A stretch of 64,000 nt of DNA from Anthoceros angustus (taxonomy: Eukaryota; Streptophyta; Anthocerotopsida; Anthocerotales; Anthocerotaceae): contig MU008166.1 of the NCBI GenBank assembly GCA_010909165.1, forward strand, positions 1 to 64,000. The letters are read 5' to 3'. Below the pieces are notes generated by a model. It worked only from the letters and a program-made list of their open reading frames with translations, searched no databases and was not told the origin of the DNA. Positions 1-12,584 of the stretch are shown piece after piece. The translations under genes and the position numbers were made by a program. Within the stretch, counting starts at the first letter, position 1. Each line of letters starts with the position of its first letter.

Positions 1-1111
1 TGGGTAAAGGGAAGACCCCTAGCAAAATCCAAGACGCAACCAAAATGTCCTGCCTAGGTCCGTGAGGGCAATGCCCTATGATCTCGAGGCTGGGGAGGCT
101 GTGGAGGGTGGCCGGGAGAGTTAGCTAGAAGAGTGGAAGAGGTAGATTAGAGAAGAGAGGAGAAGAGAGGAGAAAAGAGAGAAAAGAGAAAAGAGAGAGA
201 GAGAGAGAGCGAGAGAGGACGGAGAGAGGAGCTAGAGAGGATAGGGAGCAAGAGAGGAGAAGGAAGGAGCAAGAGAGAAAAGAGAAAAGACAAAAAGAGA
301 AGAGAGGAGGAGAAAAACCTAGAAAAGAGAGGGGAAGGTGAAATTTCAAGGGTCAGGATAAGAGACGCACTGCAACCGCAACCGCACTGCGAGCTTCCAC
401 CGTCGCTTTCAACCGAGCCCCGATCCCACTTCACAAGACGGCTAGCAACCGACCCCATACTAAAGCTAGATTCAAAATCAAGGGTGCACCAAACCGTGGC
501 CAAAAAATGAACCCCTTTATCACCACTCACCCGGTCAATGACCACTTTCTTGCCGTTTTCACCTGAAGGTTAGTTCTCACCTCGCGATTAATTTTCCTAC
601 TAGGATTTTCTGAGTAGACATTTTTCATATTCATTCCATATATTTAAAACTCCATCAATTTCATATTTTCATTAAATATCATCAAATATTCTTTTTCCAT
701 AATTATTTTATCCTAAGCTCAAAATTTACTCAAGAAGTAAATCAGCTTTAATTTTTACTGGGGAATCATTATCCATATTTTCTTTTGCTAATTCTATAGC
801 TCTCAACACTATCTACAACTTTGCTTCACATTGTATAGTGTAAACACGAATTGAAGGTCCTCATTTTCAAATCCTTGTACTGAAACTATTTACGAAGTTT
901 GTCATTTTATATCTCCTTCATGAAAAATCCAATGACAATGAAACTTGGTCCATGTACTTCATACTACTTTTTAAGACTACTCAAAAAAAAGGGAGTCTAT
1001 TACTATTGTCATGTGCGAGATATTTCAAATTCTTCTAAAGGTGACAAAAAGTGACACGTTGCCCTTGTTTCGTCTGTTACCACTGTTAGTGAATACTCAA
1101 ACCATGCATGC
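1..1111. other. Gene-free left flank with a purine-rich tract
   Basis: No gene is recognisable here. Positions about 125-335 are an almost pure A/G tract made of GAGAG, GGAGA and AAAGA blocks, so any open frame through it (Ser/Leu/Phe-rich on the minus strand) is low-complexity artefact. Positions 560-1080 are A/T-rich and structureless. The right edge joins the first 2.2-kb unit at about 1112, where the sequence becomes the unit's CTCTTGCC(C)TCGTTGAGG motif. Confidence 0.6.
125..335 (+). repeat. Polypurine low-complexity tract
   Basis: About 210 bases are almost entirely A and G on the plus strand, including an uninterrupted (GA)n stretch near 194-210. Such tracts can form triplex or other non-B DNA and are typical slippage sites. 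No coding meaning is supported. Confidence 0.85.
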
Positions 1112-4100
1112 ACCCTCTTGCCTCGTTGAGGTGGATTGGGAGCGTGCTGGCCATGCAGGGATGTGTATACTATTGAACGCCTAACTCCTTGTTGCCGCTA
1201 GGAAGGCCTCATGGCGATCTCCGCGGACAAGAAAACTCGCAGGCCTCCGATCCTAATTTCTCAAGCCGATGAACATTGTGTACGCCAGACCGTCCTTCCT
1301 CGTTGATAAGCTATAGCAACGCTTGACGAGCTCTTCTCAGAGTGGATGATGGGATGGACCCATTCATGGCTCCTTCTAAGATGTCGGGTCCAGATTCACG
1401 CCAAGAACGCCTCCTTAGTTAGCTCTGGTTGGTATAGTTTTTCTCTACTGCTTAATTCCACCGTCTTTGACTAAAGGGGTATGCATACCGAACTCACAAT
1501 ATAATATGATTTATTTTTCTCGAAAACATGCTAAGATCACTTAGAGAGGCTTGCTATTAAATTTATTGTTCTCTAGAGTTCTATTCCTGTAGAATTAGTT
1601 ATGACATTGAAATAGTCACTAGTGAGTATCATTCTAGGTAGAATGAGCTTATTCTAAATGGCGACAAAAACAAAGCTCATTCTTTCCAAGAATCACTAGC
1701 AAAAATAAGAATGATGGAAGATATTAATTTCGAATGTATATATACATATGTATATGCACACGCTTTGTAACCTAAATGTTACATATACTCATATCATTTT
1801 AAATAAAATTTTCATATACACGCATATCGCTACCTAAGCAAGCTTCCACCTTTAACTCAAAGCGCTTACAATTGTTTTTCAATGATAACCTCCGTATATC
1901 AATTCCACACAATCTAGCTACGGAGATGGAGAGGGTGCACATATTGTTAATCATGAGTCTTGGCAGCACTTCCCATTGCACTCTACATGATCCGGGACAA
2001 ACTACAAATGGAGCGACATGATCCGGAGGTGGAGATGGAGCAGTGAACCACACAATGTTCCCCGGTCTGCTTGGAAATATTCCCGAGTACATAACATAGA
2101 TGGGGCATCTCCTTTCGGCTCACTTGGCATGAATTCAAATGCAAACTCATGATCCGCTGGGGTGGAGCAAGCACATGGTGTCAACCACGGATCTCGCATG
2201 AGTTCCCAATCCAAGTGATCTTGCGACAATCCACGATGGAGCTTCCACTTTCACAAATCTCCCAAGCTATGCGCACCTTTGACGCCGCAACATCCGAATC
2301 CGTGATGGAGCCTACATCACATTTTACAATCAAGGCGTGATAGCCGGCCTATAGATTTGAAGTAAAAATAAAAAACAATTAACTCACTATTCTAATCCGT
2401 GCAATCTATCTCTAGATGTCATACCATCAGATGCCCACTCGCCACAATTGCCGCAATCCATAGGAAACATAACAAGATACACAAGGATGTCTTCATTGGA
2501 ATGAAAGAAAGAGCCAAACAACAAGATAAAAATATATATATGGAACCTTCCAAGGAAGCTTAGGGAGACCTCATCACCTCACATATATATAGGCACGAAC
2601 TGATCTCGATCACAAGAAATCAAAACAATTTATATTGTCGATTATAAAATAAAATAGATTTCTAATCTAAATTTAAATCCAAGTAAATAAAATATTCAAT
2701 ATATGTACATAGATAGCTTAAGAGAGGTGTAGCGGACATGGGGTCTCTATGCTAAGGTCATATGATGAAAATTGAGAAGAAGCTTTAGGTGTTGCAATTA
2801 CAAGCGTTGGCGATAACATAAGTGCGTGTCAAGTACCGTGACCGTGTTTGGTGTTCGAGTCTTATGACTTATGACCGTATGTATGAAAAGTCAGTAGTTG
2901 AGGGCACGACTGCAGCATGTAACTGACCGGAAGGTCGAAATGCCCGCCGATGGCAAAGGCAGCCGTGGCACTTTGTGCTTGCATGCCGTGGTGAGATTGA
3001 AGTCCTCATCTACTACCTGGAGGAGGATTTTACCTGTGGCACCAAGAGTCAACCTGTGAGCTTCAAGGCGCTTTCTTCGTGGCGTCTTCTTCTCCCTCAT
3101 GGATGTTTGCATGCTCGTTGAAGAAATGGATCATGCATCTTGTTGTTGGGATTGATCCGCTGCTTTGCGCCTTTTTGTGAGACCCGCAGGTGGAACAAAA
3201 TTTCTTTCAATTCAATTCAAATTCTGTTGGCGAGAGGTGGCGGAAGCCAGCTCTTGCCCTCGTTGAGGTGGATTGGGAGCGTTGGCCATGCCAAGGGATG
3301 TGTATACTATTGGGCACCGCCCACCCTTCTCGTAACGCCTCCTTGTTGCCGCTAGGAAGGCCTGCGATCTCCGCGACAAGAAAACCTCGCAGGCCTCCGA
3401 TCCTAATTTCTCAAGCCGATGAACATTGTGTACGCAGACCGCCTTCCTCGTAAGCTATAGCAACGTTTGACGAGCTCTTCTCGCAGAGTGCGGATGATGG
3501 GATGGACCCATTCATGGCTCCTTCTAAGATGTCGGGTCCGATTCACGCCAAGAACGCGCCTCCTTAGTTAGCTCGGTTGGTATAGTTTTTCTACTGCTTA
3601 ATTCCACCGTCTTTGACTAAAGGGCGATGCATACTCGAACTCACAATATAATATGATTTATTTTTCTCGCAAAACATGCTAAGATCACTTAGAGAGGCTT
3701 GCTATTAAATTTATTGTTCTCTAGCACAGAGTTCTATTCCTCAGAATTAGTTATGACATTGAAATAGTCACTAGTGAGTATCATTCTAGGTAGAATGAGC
3801 TTATTCTAAATGGCGACAAAAACAAAGCTCATTCTTTCCAAGAATCACTAGCAAAAATAAGAATGATGGAAGATATTAATTTCTAATGTATATATACATA
3901 TGTATATGCACACGCTTTGTAACCTAAATGTTACATATACTCATATCATTTTAAATAAAATTTGCATATACACGCACACGCTACCTACAAGCAAGCTTCC
4001 ACCTTTAACTCAAAGCGCTTACAATTGTTTTTCAATGATAACCTCAGATATCAATTCCACACAATCTAGCTACGGAGATGGAGGGTGCAGACATATTGTT

Positions 4101-6297
4101 AATCATGGAGTCTTGGCAGCACTTCCCATTGCACTCTACATGATCCGCGGACATACTACAAATGGAGCGACATGATCCGGAGGTGGAGATGGAGTGTGAA
4201 CCACACAATGTTCCTCTCTCCTTGAAATATTCCCGAGTACATAACATAGATGGGGCATCTCCTTTCGCTCACTTGGCATGAATTCAAATGCAAACTCATG
4301 ATCCCGTGGAGCAAGTGCAAGACATGGTGTCAACCACGGATCTCGGGCATGAGTTCCCAATCCAAGTGATCTTGCACAATCCATGATGGAGCTTCCACTT
4401 TCACAAATCTCCCAAGCTATGCGCACCTTTGACGCGCAACATCCGAATCCGTGATGGAGCCTACATCACATTTTACAATCAAGGTACGTGATAGCCGGCC
4501 CATAGATTTGAAGTAAAAATAAAAAAAACAATTAACTCACTATTCTAATCCGTGCAATCTATCTCTAGATGTCATACCATCGATGCCCACTCGCCACAAT
4601 TGCCGCAATCCATAGGAAACATAACAAGATACACAAGGATGTCTTCATTGGAATGAAAGAAAGAGCCAAACAACAAGATAAAAATATATATATGGAACCT
4701 TCCAAGGAAGCTTAGGGAGACCTCATCGCCTCACATATATATAGGCTCGAGCAACCGATCTCGATCACAAGAAATCAAAACAATTTATATTGTCGATTAT
4801 AAAATAAAATAGATTTCTAATCTAAATTTAAATCCAAGTAAATAAAATATTCAATATATGTACATAGATAGCTTAAGAGAGGTGTAGCGGACATGGGGTC
4901 TCTATGCTAAGGTCATATGATGAAAATTGAGAAGAAGCTTTAGGTGTTGCAATTACAAGCGTGATGATAACATAAGGTACGTATCACTGGACCGTTTGGT
5001 GTTCGAGTCTTATGACTTATGACCGAAGGAAAAGTCAGTTGAGGGCACGGACCGGGTAAGCATGCACGACCGAAGGTCGAAATGCCCGCCGATGGCAAAG
5101 GCCGGCCGAGCCGTGGCAATCGCTTGTGCTTGCATGCCGTGTGAGATTGAAGTCCCCTGCCATCTACTCTGGAGGAGGAGGATTTTACCTGCGGCACCAA
5201 GAGCAACTCGTGAGCTTCCAAGGCGCTTTCTTCGGCCTTCTTCCTCCCTCATGGATGTTTGCATGCTCAAGAAATGGATCATGCATCTCTGGGATTGATC
5301 CGCCGCTTTGCGCCTCCTTTTGTGAGACCCGCAGAGGTGGAACAAAATTTCTTTCAATTCAATTCAAATTGTGGCAAGAGGTGGCGGAGAAGCTTGCGGC
5401 TCTTGCCCTCGCTGAGGTGGATTGGGAGCGTCCATGCCAAGGGATGTATACTATTGGGCACCGCCCACCCTCTCGCGCCTCCTTGTTGCCGCTAGGAAGG
5501 CCTATGCGATCTCCGCGACAAGAAAACCTCGCAGGCCTCCGATCCTAATTTCTCGCCGATGAACATTGTACGCCACCGCCTTCCTCGCTGATAAGCTATA
5601 GCAACGCTTGACGAGCTCTTCTCGCAAAGAGCGGATGATGGGATGGACCCATTCATGGCTCCTTCTAAGATGTTTGGTCCGATTCACGCCAAGAACGCGC
5701 TCTCCTTAGTTAGCTCGGTTGGTATAGTTTTTCCTACTGCTTAATTCCACCGCCTTTGACTAAAGGCGTATACTCGAACTCAATATAATATGATTTATTT
5801 TTCTCGCAAAACATGCTAAGATCACTTAGAGAGGCTTGCTATTAAATTTATTGTTCTCTAGTCGCAGAGTTCTATTCTCAGAGAATTAGTTATGACATTG
5901 AAATAGTCACTAGTGAGTATCATTCTAGGTAGAATGAGCTTATTCTAAATGGCGACAAAACAAAGCTCATTCTTTCCAAGAATCACTAGCAAAAATAAGA
6001 ATGATGGAAGATATTAATTTGTAATGTATATATACATATGTATATGCAATACGCTTGTAACCTAAATGTTACATATACTCATATCATTTTAAATAAAATT
6101 TTCATATACACGCACACGCTACCTACAAGCAAGCTTCCACCTTTAACTCAAAGCGCTTACAATTGTTTTTTCAATGATAACCTCAGATATCAATTCCACA
6201 CAATCTAGCTACGGAGATGGAGAGGCAAAGACATATTGTTAATCGGAGTCTTGGCAGACTTCCCATTGCACTCTACATGATCCGCGGACATACTTCG
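1112..6297 (+). repeat. Left array of the 2.2-kb tandem unit (about 2.5 copies)
   Basis: Three head-to-tail copies: a 5'-truncated one (1112-2838), a full one (2839-4984) and a 3'-truncated one (4985-6297) cut by a Ty3/gypsy LTR. The landmark GAGGTGGATTGGGAGCG recurs near 1128, 3260 and 5416, a spacing of about 2.13-2.16 kb. In order the unit contains a GC-richer segment with short decayed frames, an A/T-rich block with a conserved hairpin (AGAATGAGCTT...AAGCTCATTCT) and the palindrome TATACATATGTATA, a second decayed coding-like segment, an intron-like A/T stretch with conserved donor and acceptor, and a TATATATAGG core-promoter-like motif. No frame is open through any copy and I recognise no protein. 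Copies differ mainly by short indels at CG and CHG sites. Confidence 0.9.
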
Positions 6298-6304
6298 AAT
6301 GTAT

Positions 6305-6697
6305 TGTCACGATAAAGTGACTCCGATCGGCACCAAGCCTAAGACCCCACACCGACGTAAGGAGGCCGACACGCCTGACGCAGCCGCCTGCAGTGAGAGG
6401 GCCTGACACTCTGTGGTACCCACACTGGGTCTCACGAGCCAGAGGATAGCTGCTAGCGCTGTAATCAGGTCGAATCGCCATCCTGCATTCCCACCCGTTA
6501 GGTGCTAACCCCTTCACGTCCCGTAGATAGGAAAACCTGCTACTAACCAATCGATGTAAATAACTGCCGATCGCCTAACAAGCTGGATGTTCTTGGTCCG
6601 TAAGGACCGAGGTGTATAAAACCCACAACAGAATGAAGCCGATTCGAGCACATCACGGAGCCTCGCTCCCGCGGTCCTCGCAGCTTGGGCCGTAGCA
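6305..6697 (+). repeat. Ty3/gypsy-type 5' LTR, copy 1
   Basis: It begins TGTCAC and ends ...GTAGCA, giving the canonical TG...CA ends, and is followed three bases later by a tRNA-iMet-type primer binding site. A TATA box (TATAAAA, 6615-6621) lies just downstream of GGACCGAGGTG. The segment recurs, with indels, at 10696-11072 and 12208-12584. The left end is less certain than the right because adjoining sequence differs between copies. Confidence 0.7.
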
Positions 6698-6700
6698 TCT

Positions 6701-6712
6701 TGGTATCGAGCC
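6701..6712 (+). other. Primer binding site (initiator tRNA-Met type)
   Basis: TGGTATCGAGCC matches the common plant retroelement primer site TGGTATCAGAGCC with one base missing. It sits 3 bases after the LTR's terminal CA. The same site recurs at 11076-11087 and 12588-12599, always with the same missing base. Confidence 0.75.
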
Positions 6713-6954
6713 CCGCGATCTTCAACAATGATGGCTCACGGAGGGACCCAGACCATCACCATATGACACCGATCGCTCAAGCGTGGCGGCGAGGAGGAGC
6801 CAATCGCTTCTGGTTGCGTGGCGGCCTCGGTTCTTCCCGCCCGGTGACGGGACGCCCACAGCGGTCGGACGCTCCTCTCCCGTGCCGCAGCCGAGACAAT
6901 CAGTGGCGGCTCGCGGCCCGCCCGTCCGGGCCACGAGGATCCATGTGATCCCAC
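6713..6954 (+). mobile_element. Ty3/gypsy leader and start of gag, fragment
   Basis: Sequence immediately after the primer site contains an ATGGCTCACGG start context at 6731 and a GC-rich stretch that recurs after the LTRs at 11.1 kb and 12.6 kb. Frames are broken by short indels. It ends at about 6955 where a piece of the 2.2-kb unit takes over at a shared GGAGGTGGA. Confidence 0.6.
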
Positions 6955-7461
6955 CATCCCGGAGGTGGAGATGGAGGTGAACCACACAATGTTCCTGCGG
7001 TCTCCGGTTGGAAATATTCCCGAGTACATAACATAGATGGGGCATCTCCTTTCGGCTCACTTGGCATGAATTCAAATGCAAACTCATGATCCAAGTTGGG
7101 GTGGAGCAAGTGCAGACATGGTGTCAACCACGGATCTCCTGCATGAGTTCCCAATCCAAGTGATCTTGCGACAATCCATGATGGAGCTTCCACTTTCACA
7201 AATCTCCCAAGCTTGGCGATGCACCTTTGACGCAACATCCGATCCGTGATGGAGCCTACATCACATTTTACAATCAAGGTACGTGATAGCCTATAGATTT
7301 GAAGTAAAAATAAAAAACAATTAACTCACTATTCTAATCCAATCTATCTCTAGATGTCATACCATCGATGCCCACTCGCCACAATTGCCGCAATCCATAG
7401 GAAACATAACAAGATACACAAGGATGTCTTCATTGGAATGAAAGAAAGAGCCAAACAACAA
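6955..7461 (+). repeat. Interposed fragment of the 2.2-kb unit
   Basis: This matches the 3' third of the unit: the GGAGGTGGAGATGG landmark, the A/T-rich intron-like stretch with donor near 7279, and the terminal segment up to CCAAACAACAAG. It then switches to gag sequence inside the shared word ACAACAAG. Confidence 0.85.
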
Positions 7462-8990
7462 GGACATCCGGCGGTAAGGAGGTGCGGCTCTATGATGCAG
7501 GCGGGAGGCCCGGAAGGGTCGGGCCTACCAGAGCAACTCGAGTCCCAAGAGGACACTGTCCCTCGGACCCAGCGCCTCGATAAAAATTACAGTAAGATCG
7601 TAACCACGACCTTCAATGGAAACGAAAAGATGCACAAGCGGTTCATGATCCGGACAAGCCGGACAAGTACCTCGGCCTCGGAGAAGGACGACCAGCGGAA
7701 GATACAATTCTGCGTGATGTATTGGAAGAATGCAGCGTCGTTGGTGGAAGCGGAGGAAAAGCAAGTAGAATTGGGCATGGAAGCCCCATCTACTCGGCCC
7801 TCCTTCCGCCAAATCTTCCTCGAACACTTCACCGTCAACCACGAGGCTGTATCACCGATTGGAAGATTCACCTGACAAATGCATGCAAGAATCTGCGATA
7901 AAATTTGCGGCTAACCTTGGACATGCCCGCTGGGCGAGCAATCGGCGCTTCATCGATGGTGAAATTCGACCTTGAGCCGGCGTCAACCGGCAGCACCGGT
8001 GAGCAATGAAAGCAGCGATTAATTACGGCAATAACAAGTACAAGCATGCCAACACCCAACTGCGAAGCCCAAATGGGGACAAGCGCAAACGCGATGGAAA
8101 AGAAACCGACCTTCAAGCTCTTGGCGAGGAGGAGGCGGAAGAAATGTCGGGACAAACACATGTGCTTCACATGTGCCTCCACCGACCACGGGTCAGTCAT
8201 GCCCACCGTCGGGACTTCATCAAGCGGCTCAAAGGCGGGCGGACCACCCGCCCCTCGGTGGGATCGGAGTAAGCCAAGAGCAACCGAGGTCAAGATCGAG
8301 GAGATCGAGGAACCCCAATCAGCTTGTAGCGCGGGTCGGCCAAACCTCCGACCGACTTCCACATCTGAGTCAAGATGCGATGAAGCATCGGAGGAGGCGA
8401 ACCGGATGGACTCGGGGAGCCAGCCACCATTTCATCTCGCAGCGGCCAACCGCAGTATCCTCATCGTGACACGGACGAGTGTCGACGGTGGTCACCGCGC
8501 TGAACGGCAAGGAGACCGACAAGGAGCGGAGCGCCACCGCCACCGTGGTTTTTCCCGGAGGCACCAAGAGGAACTGGAGTTCACGGTCGTGCCCCTTTGC
8601 CACGATCTCATCGTCGGCAAGCGGTGCCCACCACTCCAAGCACCGCAAATTGACCGGCACACAACACGGTTAGGCACAAGTCGGTGGCACCCAATATGTC
8701 ATGCGGAGACGGATACATCCCGACAAATTGTTGTTTGCGTGATCGGCCCTCAATAAAGCCCAGGCGTTATACATCGCCGGCTCAAGAGAGTCTTACCTCG
8801 GAGGTACAGGCAGTCCGGGCCACTCGGGCCGCCGACACGGAGGTCGCACTTCCGCAGCCATGAAGGATCGCTCACGAGTCGCCGACCGGTTCGAGCCGCC
8901 CGAACTTCCCCACGGCATGGACCACGCCATCGAGCTCGCCCGCACAAACCGTTAGTATACCGCCTTATCGCACGGTGCTGCGTAGCGAAG
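7462..8990 (+). mobile_element. Ty3/gypsy gag-protease-RT start, frameshifted fragment
   Basis: Translated pieces show a gag matrix/capsid-like region with the phrase KIVTTTFNGNEKMHKRF, then a zinc knuckle (C-x2-C-x4-H type, near 8160-8200). A protease-linked region follows whose motif (DLIVGK, then a PQID-type motif) is spread over frames between about 8590 and 8660. The sequence leading into reverse transcriptase is at 8760-8990. The frame is broken several times, usually next to CG or CHG triplets, so no intact polyprotein can be read. Function in an active copy would be virus-like particle formation and polyprotein cleavage. This copy is non-functional as written. Confidence 0.75.
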
Positions 8991-10056
8991 AAATCAAAAC
9001 AATTTATATTGTCGATTATAAAATAAAATAGATTTCTAATCTAAATTTAAATCCAAGTAAATAAAATATTCAATATATGTACATAGATAGCTTAAGAGAG
9101 GTGTAGCATGGGGTCTCTATGCTAGGTCATATGATGAAAATTGAGAAGAAGCTTTAGGTGTTGCAATTACAAGCGCGATAACACATAAGGTACGACCAAG
9201 TACTGTGACCGTGTTTGGTGTTGAGTCTGACTTATGACCGATGTGTATGAAAAAAAGTCGTGAGTTGAGGGCACCGGACCGGGTAAGCATGCACCGACGA
9301 AGGTCGAAATGCCCGCCGATGGCAAAGGCCTCGAGCAATCGCTTGTGCTTGCATGCCGGTGAGATTGAAGTCCCTGCTATCTACTCGACCGGAGGAGGAT
9401 TTTACCTGCAAGGCACCAAGAGCCGAACTCGTGAGCTTCCAAGGCGCTTTCTTGTGCCTTCTTCCTCCCTCATGGATGTTTGCATGCTCTTGAAGAAATG
9501 GATCATGCATCTGCTGGGATTGATCCGCTTTGCGCTCTCCTTTGTGGAGACCCAGGGTGGAACAAAATTCTTCAATTCAATTCAATTCTGTGGCAAGAGG
9601 TGGAGAAGCTTGTGCTCTTGCCCTCGCTGAGGTGGATTGGGAGCGTCGCCATGCCAAGGGATGTATACTATTGCACCGCCCAATTCTCTCAACGCCTCCT
9701 GTTGCCGCTTAGGAAGGCCTCGCGCGATCTCCGCGACAAGAAACCTCGGGCCTCCGATCCTAATTTCTGCCGATGAACATTGTGTACGGACCGCCCTTCC
9801 TCGCTGATAAGCTATAGCAACGCTTGACGAGCTCTTCTCGCAGAGTGCGGATGATGGATGGACCCATTCATGGCTCCTTCTAAGATGTCGGGGTCCTGAT
9901 TCACGCCAAGAACGCTCTCCTTAGTTAGCGTTGGTATAGTTTTTCTACTGCTTAATTCCACCCGCCTTGACTAAAGGCGACCGAACTCCATAAAATATAA
10001 TATGATTTATTTTTTTCGCAAAACATGCTAAGATCACTTAGAGAGGCTTGCTCGTG
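8990..10056 (+). repeat. Interposed fragment of the 2.2-kb unit
   Basis: It starts in the unit at AGAAATCAAAACAATTTATATTG, runs through the unit boundary (GACCGTGTTTGGTG near 9207) and the GAGGTGGATTGGGAGCG landmark at 9629, and stops in GAGAGGCTTGCT. The entry point shares GAAGAAATCAA with the RT leader it replaces. Positions 9649-9929 are identical to 11635-11915. Confidence 0.85.
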
Positions 10057-10240
10057 TCGCCCTTGATTCGTGATCGTGGCCAAACCCGACGTGGAGGTTG
10101 TGCGTCGATTAGCGGCGAACAAGGCAACCATCGAACGTACCGATGCCCGTAATCGATGAGATTACGGACCAACTCCATGGGACACGTTACTTCACCAAGA
10201 TCGACCGAGGTCGGTTTTACCGATCGTAATCCGGAAGGCG
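10057..10240 (+). mobile_element. Ty3/gypsy reverse transcriptase fragment
   Basis: Short stretch matching the N-terminal palm region seen more fully at 19.7-19.9 kb and 21.75-21.95 kb (AAACCCGACGTGGAGG..., then CACCAAGATCGACCGAGG). It joins the unit again at the shared word CGATGAACA. Confidence 0.65.
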
Positions 10241-10695
10241 ATGAACATTGTGTACGCCGTGACCGCCCTTCCTCGTTGATAAGCTATAGCAACGCTTGAT
10301 TTAAGCTCTTCTCGCAGAGCGCGGATGATGGGATGGACCCATTCATGGCTCCTTCTAAGATGTCGGGGTCCGATTCACGCCAAGAACGCTCTCCTTAGTT
10401 AGCCTGCTTGGTATAGTTTTTCTCGCCGCTTAATTCCACCGCCTTGACTAAAGGCGATGCATACCGAACTCACAATATAATATGATTTATTTTTTCTCGC
10501 AAAGTCACTTAGAGGCTTGCTATTAAATTTATTGTTCTCTGCAGTTCTATTCTGTAGAATTAGTTATGACATTGAAATAGTCACTAGTCATTCTAGGTAG
10601 AATGAGCTTATTCTAAATGGCAAAAAAACAAAGCTCATTCTTTCCAAGAATCACTAGCAAAAATAAGAATGATGGAAGATATTAATTTGTGAATG
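10235..10695 (+). repeat. Interposed fragment of the 2.2-kb unit
   Basis: Matches the unit from GATGAACATTGTGTACGCC to the A/T-rich TTAATTTGTGAATG segment, including the hairpin block. Positions 10372-10695 belong to a 970-bp segment repeated exactly at 11884-12853. Confidence 0.85.
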
Positions 10696-11072
10696 TGTCA
10701 CATCACTTGATCGCACCAAGAAGTTCCAAGACCCCACGACGTAAAGGGCCAGCCAAACACAGATTTTTCGCTTGCAGCCAGAGGGCCTGACACTCAGTGG
10801 TACTCCACACTCCATCGGACATACATGCCAAAGCGTAATGGTGTCGAATCGCTCTGTTCCCACCCGTTAGGGGTGCTAACCCCTTCACGTCCCGTAGATA
10901 GGAAAACCCCGCTACTAACCAATCGATGCAAATAGACTGCACTGCCCAACAAGTGGATGTTCTTGGTCCGTAAGGACCGAGGTGTATAAAACCCACCAGA
11001 AATGAAAGCATCAGCCGATTCGAGGAGCACATCACGAGCCTGCCTCCCGCGGTCCTCGCATGGGTCAGAGCA
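10696..11072 (+). repeat. Ty3/gypsy-type 5' LTR, copy 2
   Basis: Same TG...CA element as at 6305-6697, followed by the primer site at 11076-11087. It is base-identical to the third copy 1,512 bp downstream. Confidence 0.7.
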
Positions 11073-11341
11073 TCTTGGTATCGAGCCCCGCGATCTTCAA
11101 CAATGATGGCTCACGGAGGGACCCAGACCATCACCATATGACACCGATCGCTCAAGACGAGGAGGAGCCAATCGCCATCGGCGTAGGGCGGCCCTGATTC
11201 TTCCCCGTCACCAAGACGACCGGACGCCACCCCACTCCGGACGCCTTCCCTCCAGACGGCCGAGACAATCCCAAAAGGCGTGACGCCTCGCTGCCGCCCC
11301 GTCCGGGCCACGAGGATCCATGTGATCCCACCATCCCGAGG
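11073..11341 (+). mobile_element. Ty3/gypsy primer site, leader and gag start, fragment
   Basis: Primer site plus the start of gag as at 6701-6954, with different small indels. It ends at ATCCCGAGG, a word shared with the reverse transcriptase segment that follows. Confidence 0.6.
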
Positions 11342-11637
11342 CCGCCGCCACGGGTGGAGGTCTTTCGACGACATCCTAATCTACACAAGCGATCGGAGGA
11401 ACACTATCGATTATTCCGGCGAGTCATGGAACTCCTTGGAAGCATAATCTCTGGCAAAAGAAGCAAGTGCGTCTTTATGCGGGAAAAATCACGACAGGGC
11501 ACATCATACGTGCGGCGGTATCTCGATCGACACCCGCAAAACCAAGGCGATTATGGAGTGGCCCTTCCAGGGCGTGATCGGTGCGAGGCTTCCTCGGCAT
11601 GGCGGTTTCTACCGAGTTCGTCCATTTGATCATGCCA
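11342..11637 (+). mobile_element. Ty3/gypsy reverse transcriptase fragment
   Basis: Encodes the FDDIL catalytic box region (the DD of the YxDD family) and the downstream conserved thumb region containing IMEWPF and RGFLGM, here with frame breaks. It joins a piece of the 2.2-kb unit at the shared CCATGCCA. Confidence 0.75.
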
Positions 11638-12207
11638 TGCCAAGGGATGTATACTATTGCACCGCCCAATTCTCTCAACGCCTCCTGTTGCCGCTTAGGA
11701 AGGCCTCGCGCGATCTCCGCGACAAGAAACCTCGGGCCTCCGATCCTAATTTCTGCCGATGAACATTGTGTACGGACCGCCCTTCCTCGCTGATAAGCTA
11801 TAGCAACGCTTGACGAGCTCTTCTCGCAGAGTGCGGATGATGGATGGACCCATTCATGGCTCCTTCTAAGATGTCGGGGTCCTGATTCACGCCAAGAACG
11901 CTCTCCTTAGTTAGCCTGCTTGGTATAGTTTTTCTCGCCGCTTAATTCCACCGCCTTGACTAAAGGCGATGCATACCGAACTCACAATATAATATGATTT
12001 ATTTTTTCTCGCAAAGTCACTTAGAGGCTTGCTATTAAATTTATTGTTCTCTGCAGTTCTATTCTGTAGAATTAGTTATGACATTGAAATAGTCACTAGT
12101 CATTCTAGGTAGAATGAGCTTATTCTAAATGGCAAAAAAACAAAGCTCATTCTTTCCAAGAATCACTAGCAAAAATAAGAATGATGGAAGATATTAATTT
12201 GTGAATG
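11635..12207 (+). repeat. Interposed fragment of the 2.2-kb unit
   Basis: The first part (11635-11915) copies 9649-9929 exactly and the remainder copies 10372 onward exactly. The segment is therefore a join of two other window segments within their shared sequence GATTCACGCCAAGAACGC...TTAGTTAGC. Confidence 0.9.
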
Positions 12208-12584
12208 TGTCACATCACTTGATCGCACCAAGAAGTTCCAAGACCCCACGACGTAAAGGGCCAGCCAAACACAGATTTTTCGCTTGCAGCCAGAGGGCCT
12301 GACACTCAGTGGTACTCCACACTCCATCGGACATACATGCCAAAGCGTAATGGTGTCGAATCGCTCTGTTCCCACCCGTTAGGGGTGCTAACCCCTTCAC
12401 GTCCCGTAGATAGGAAAACCCCGCTACTAACCAATCGATGCAAATAGACTGCACTGCCCAACAAGTGGATGTTCTTGGTCCGTAAGGACCGAGGTGTATA
12501 AAACCCACCAGAAATGAAAGCATCAGCCGATTCGAGGAGCACATCACGAGCCTGCCTCCCGCGGTCCTCGCATGGGTCAGAGCA
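12208..12584 (+). repeat. Ty3/gypsy-type 5' LTR, copy 3
   Basis: Identical to 10696-11072; primer site at 12588-12599. Confidence 0.7.

Noticed and set aside
147-545. 132-codon minus-strand frame
   Set aside because: Translated from the purine tract; composition is Ser/Leu/Phe repeats with no family signal.
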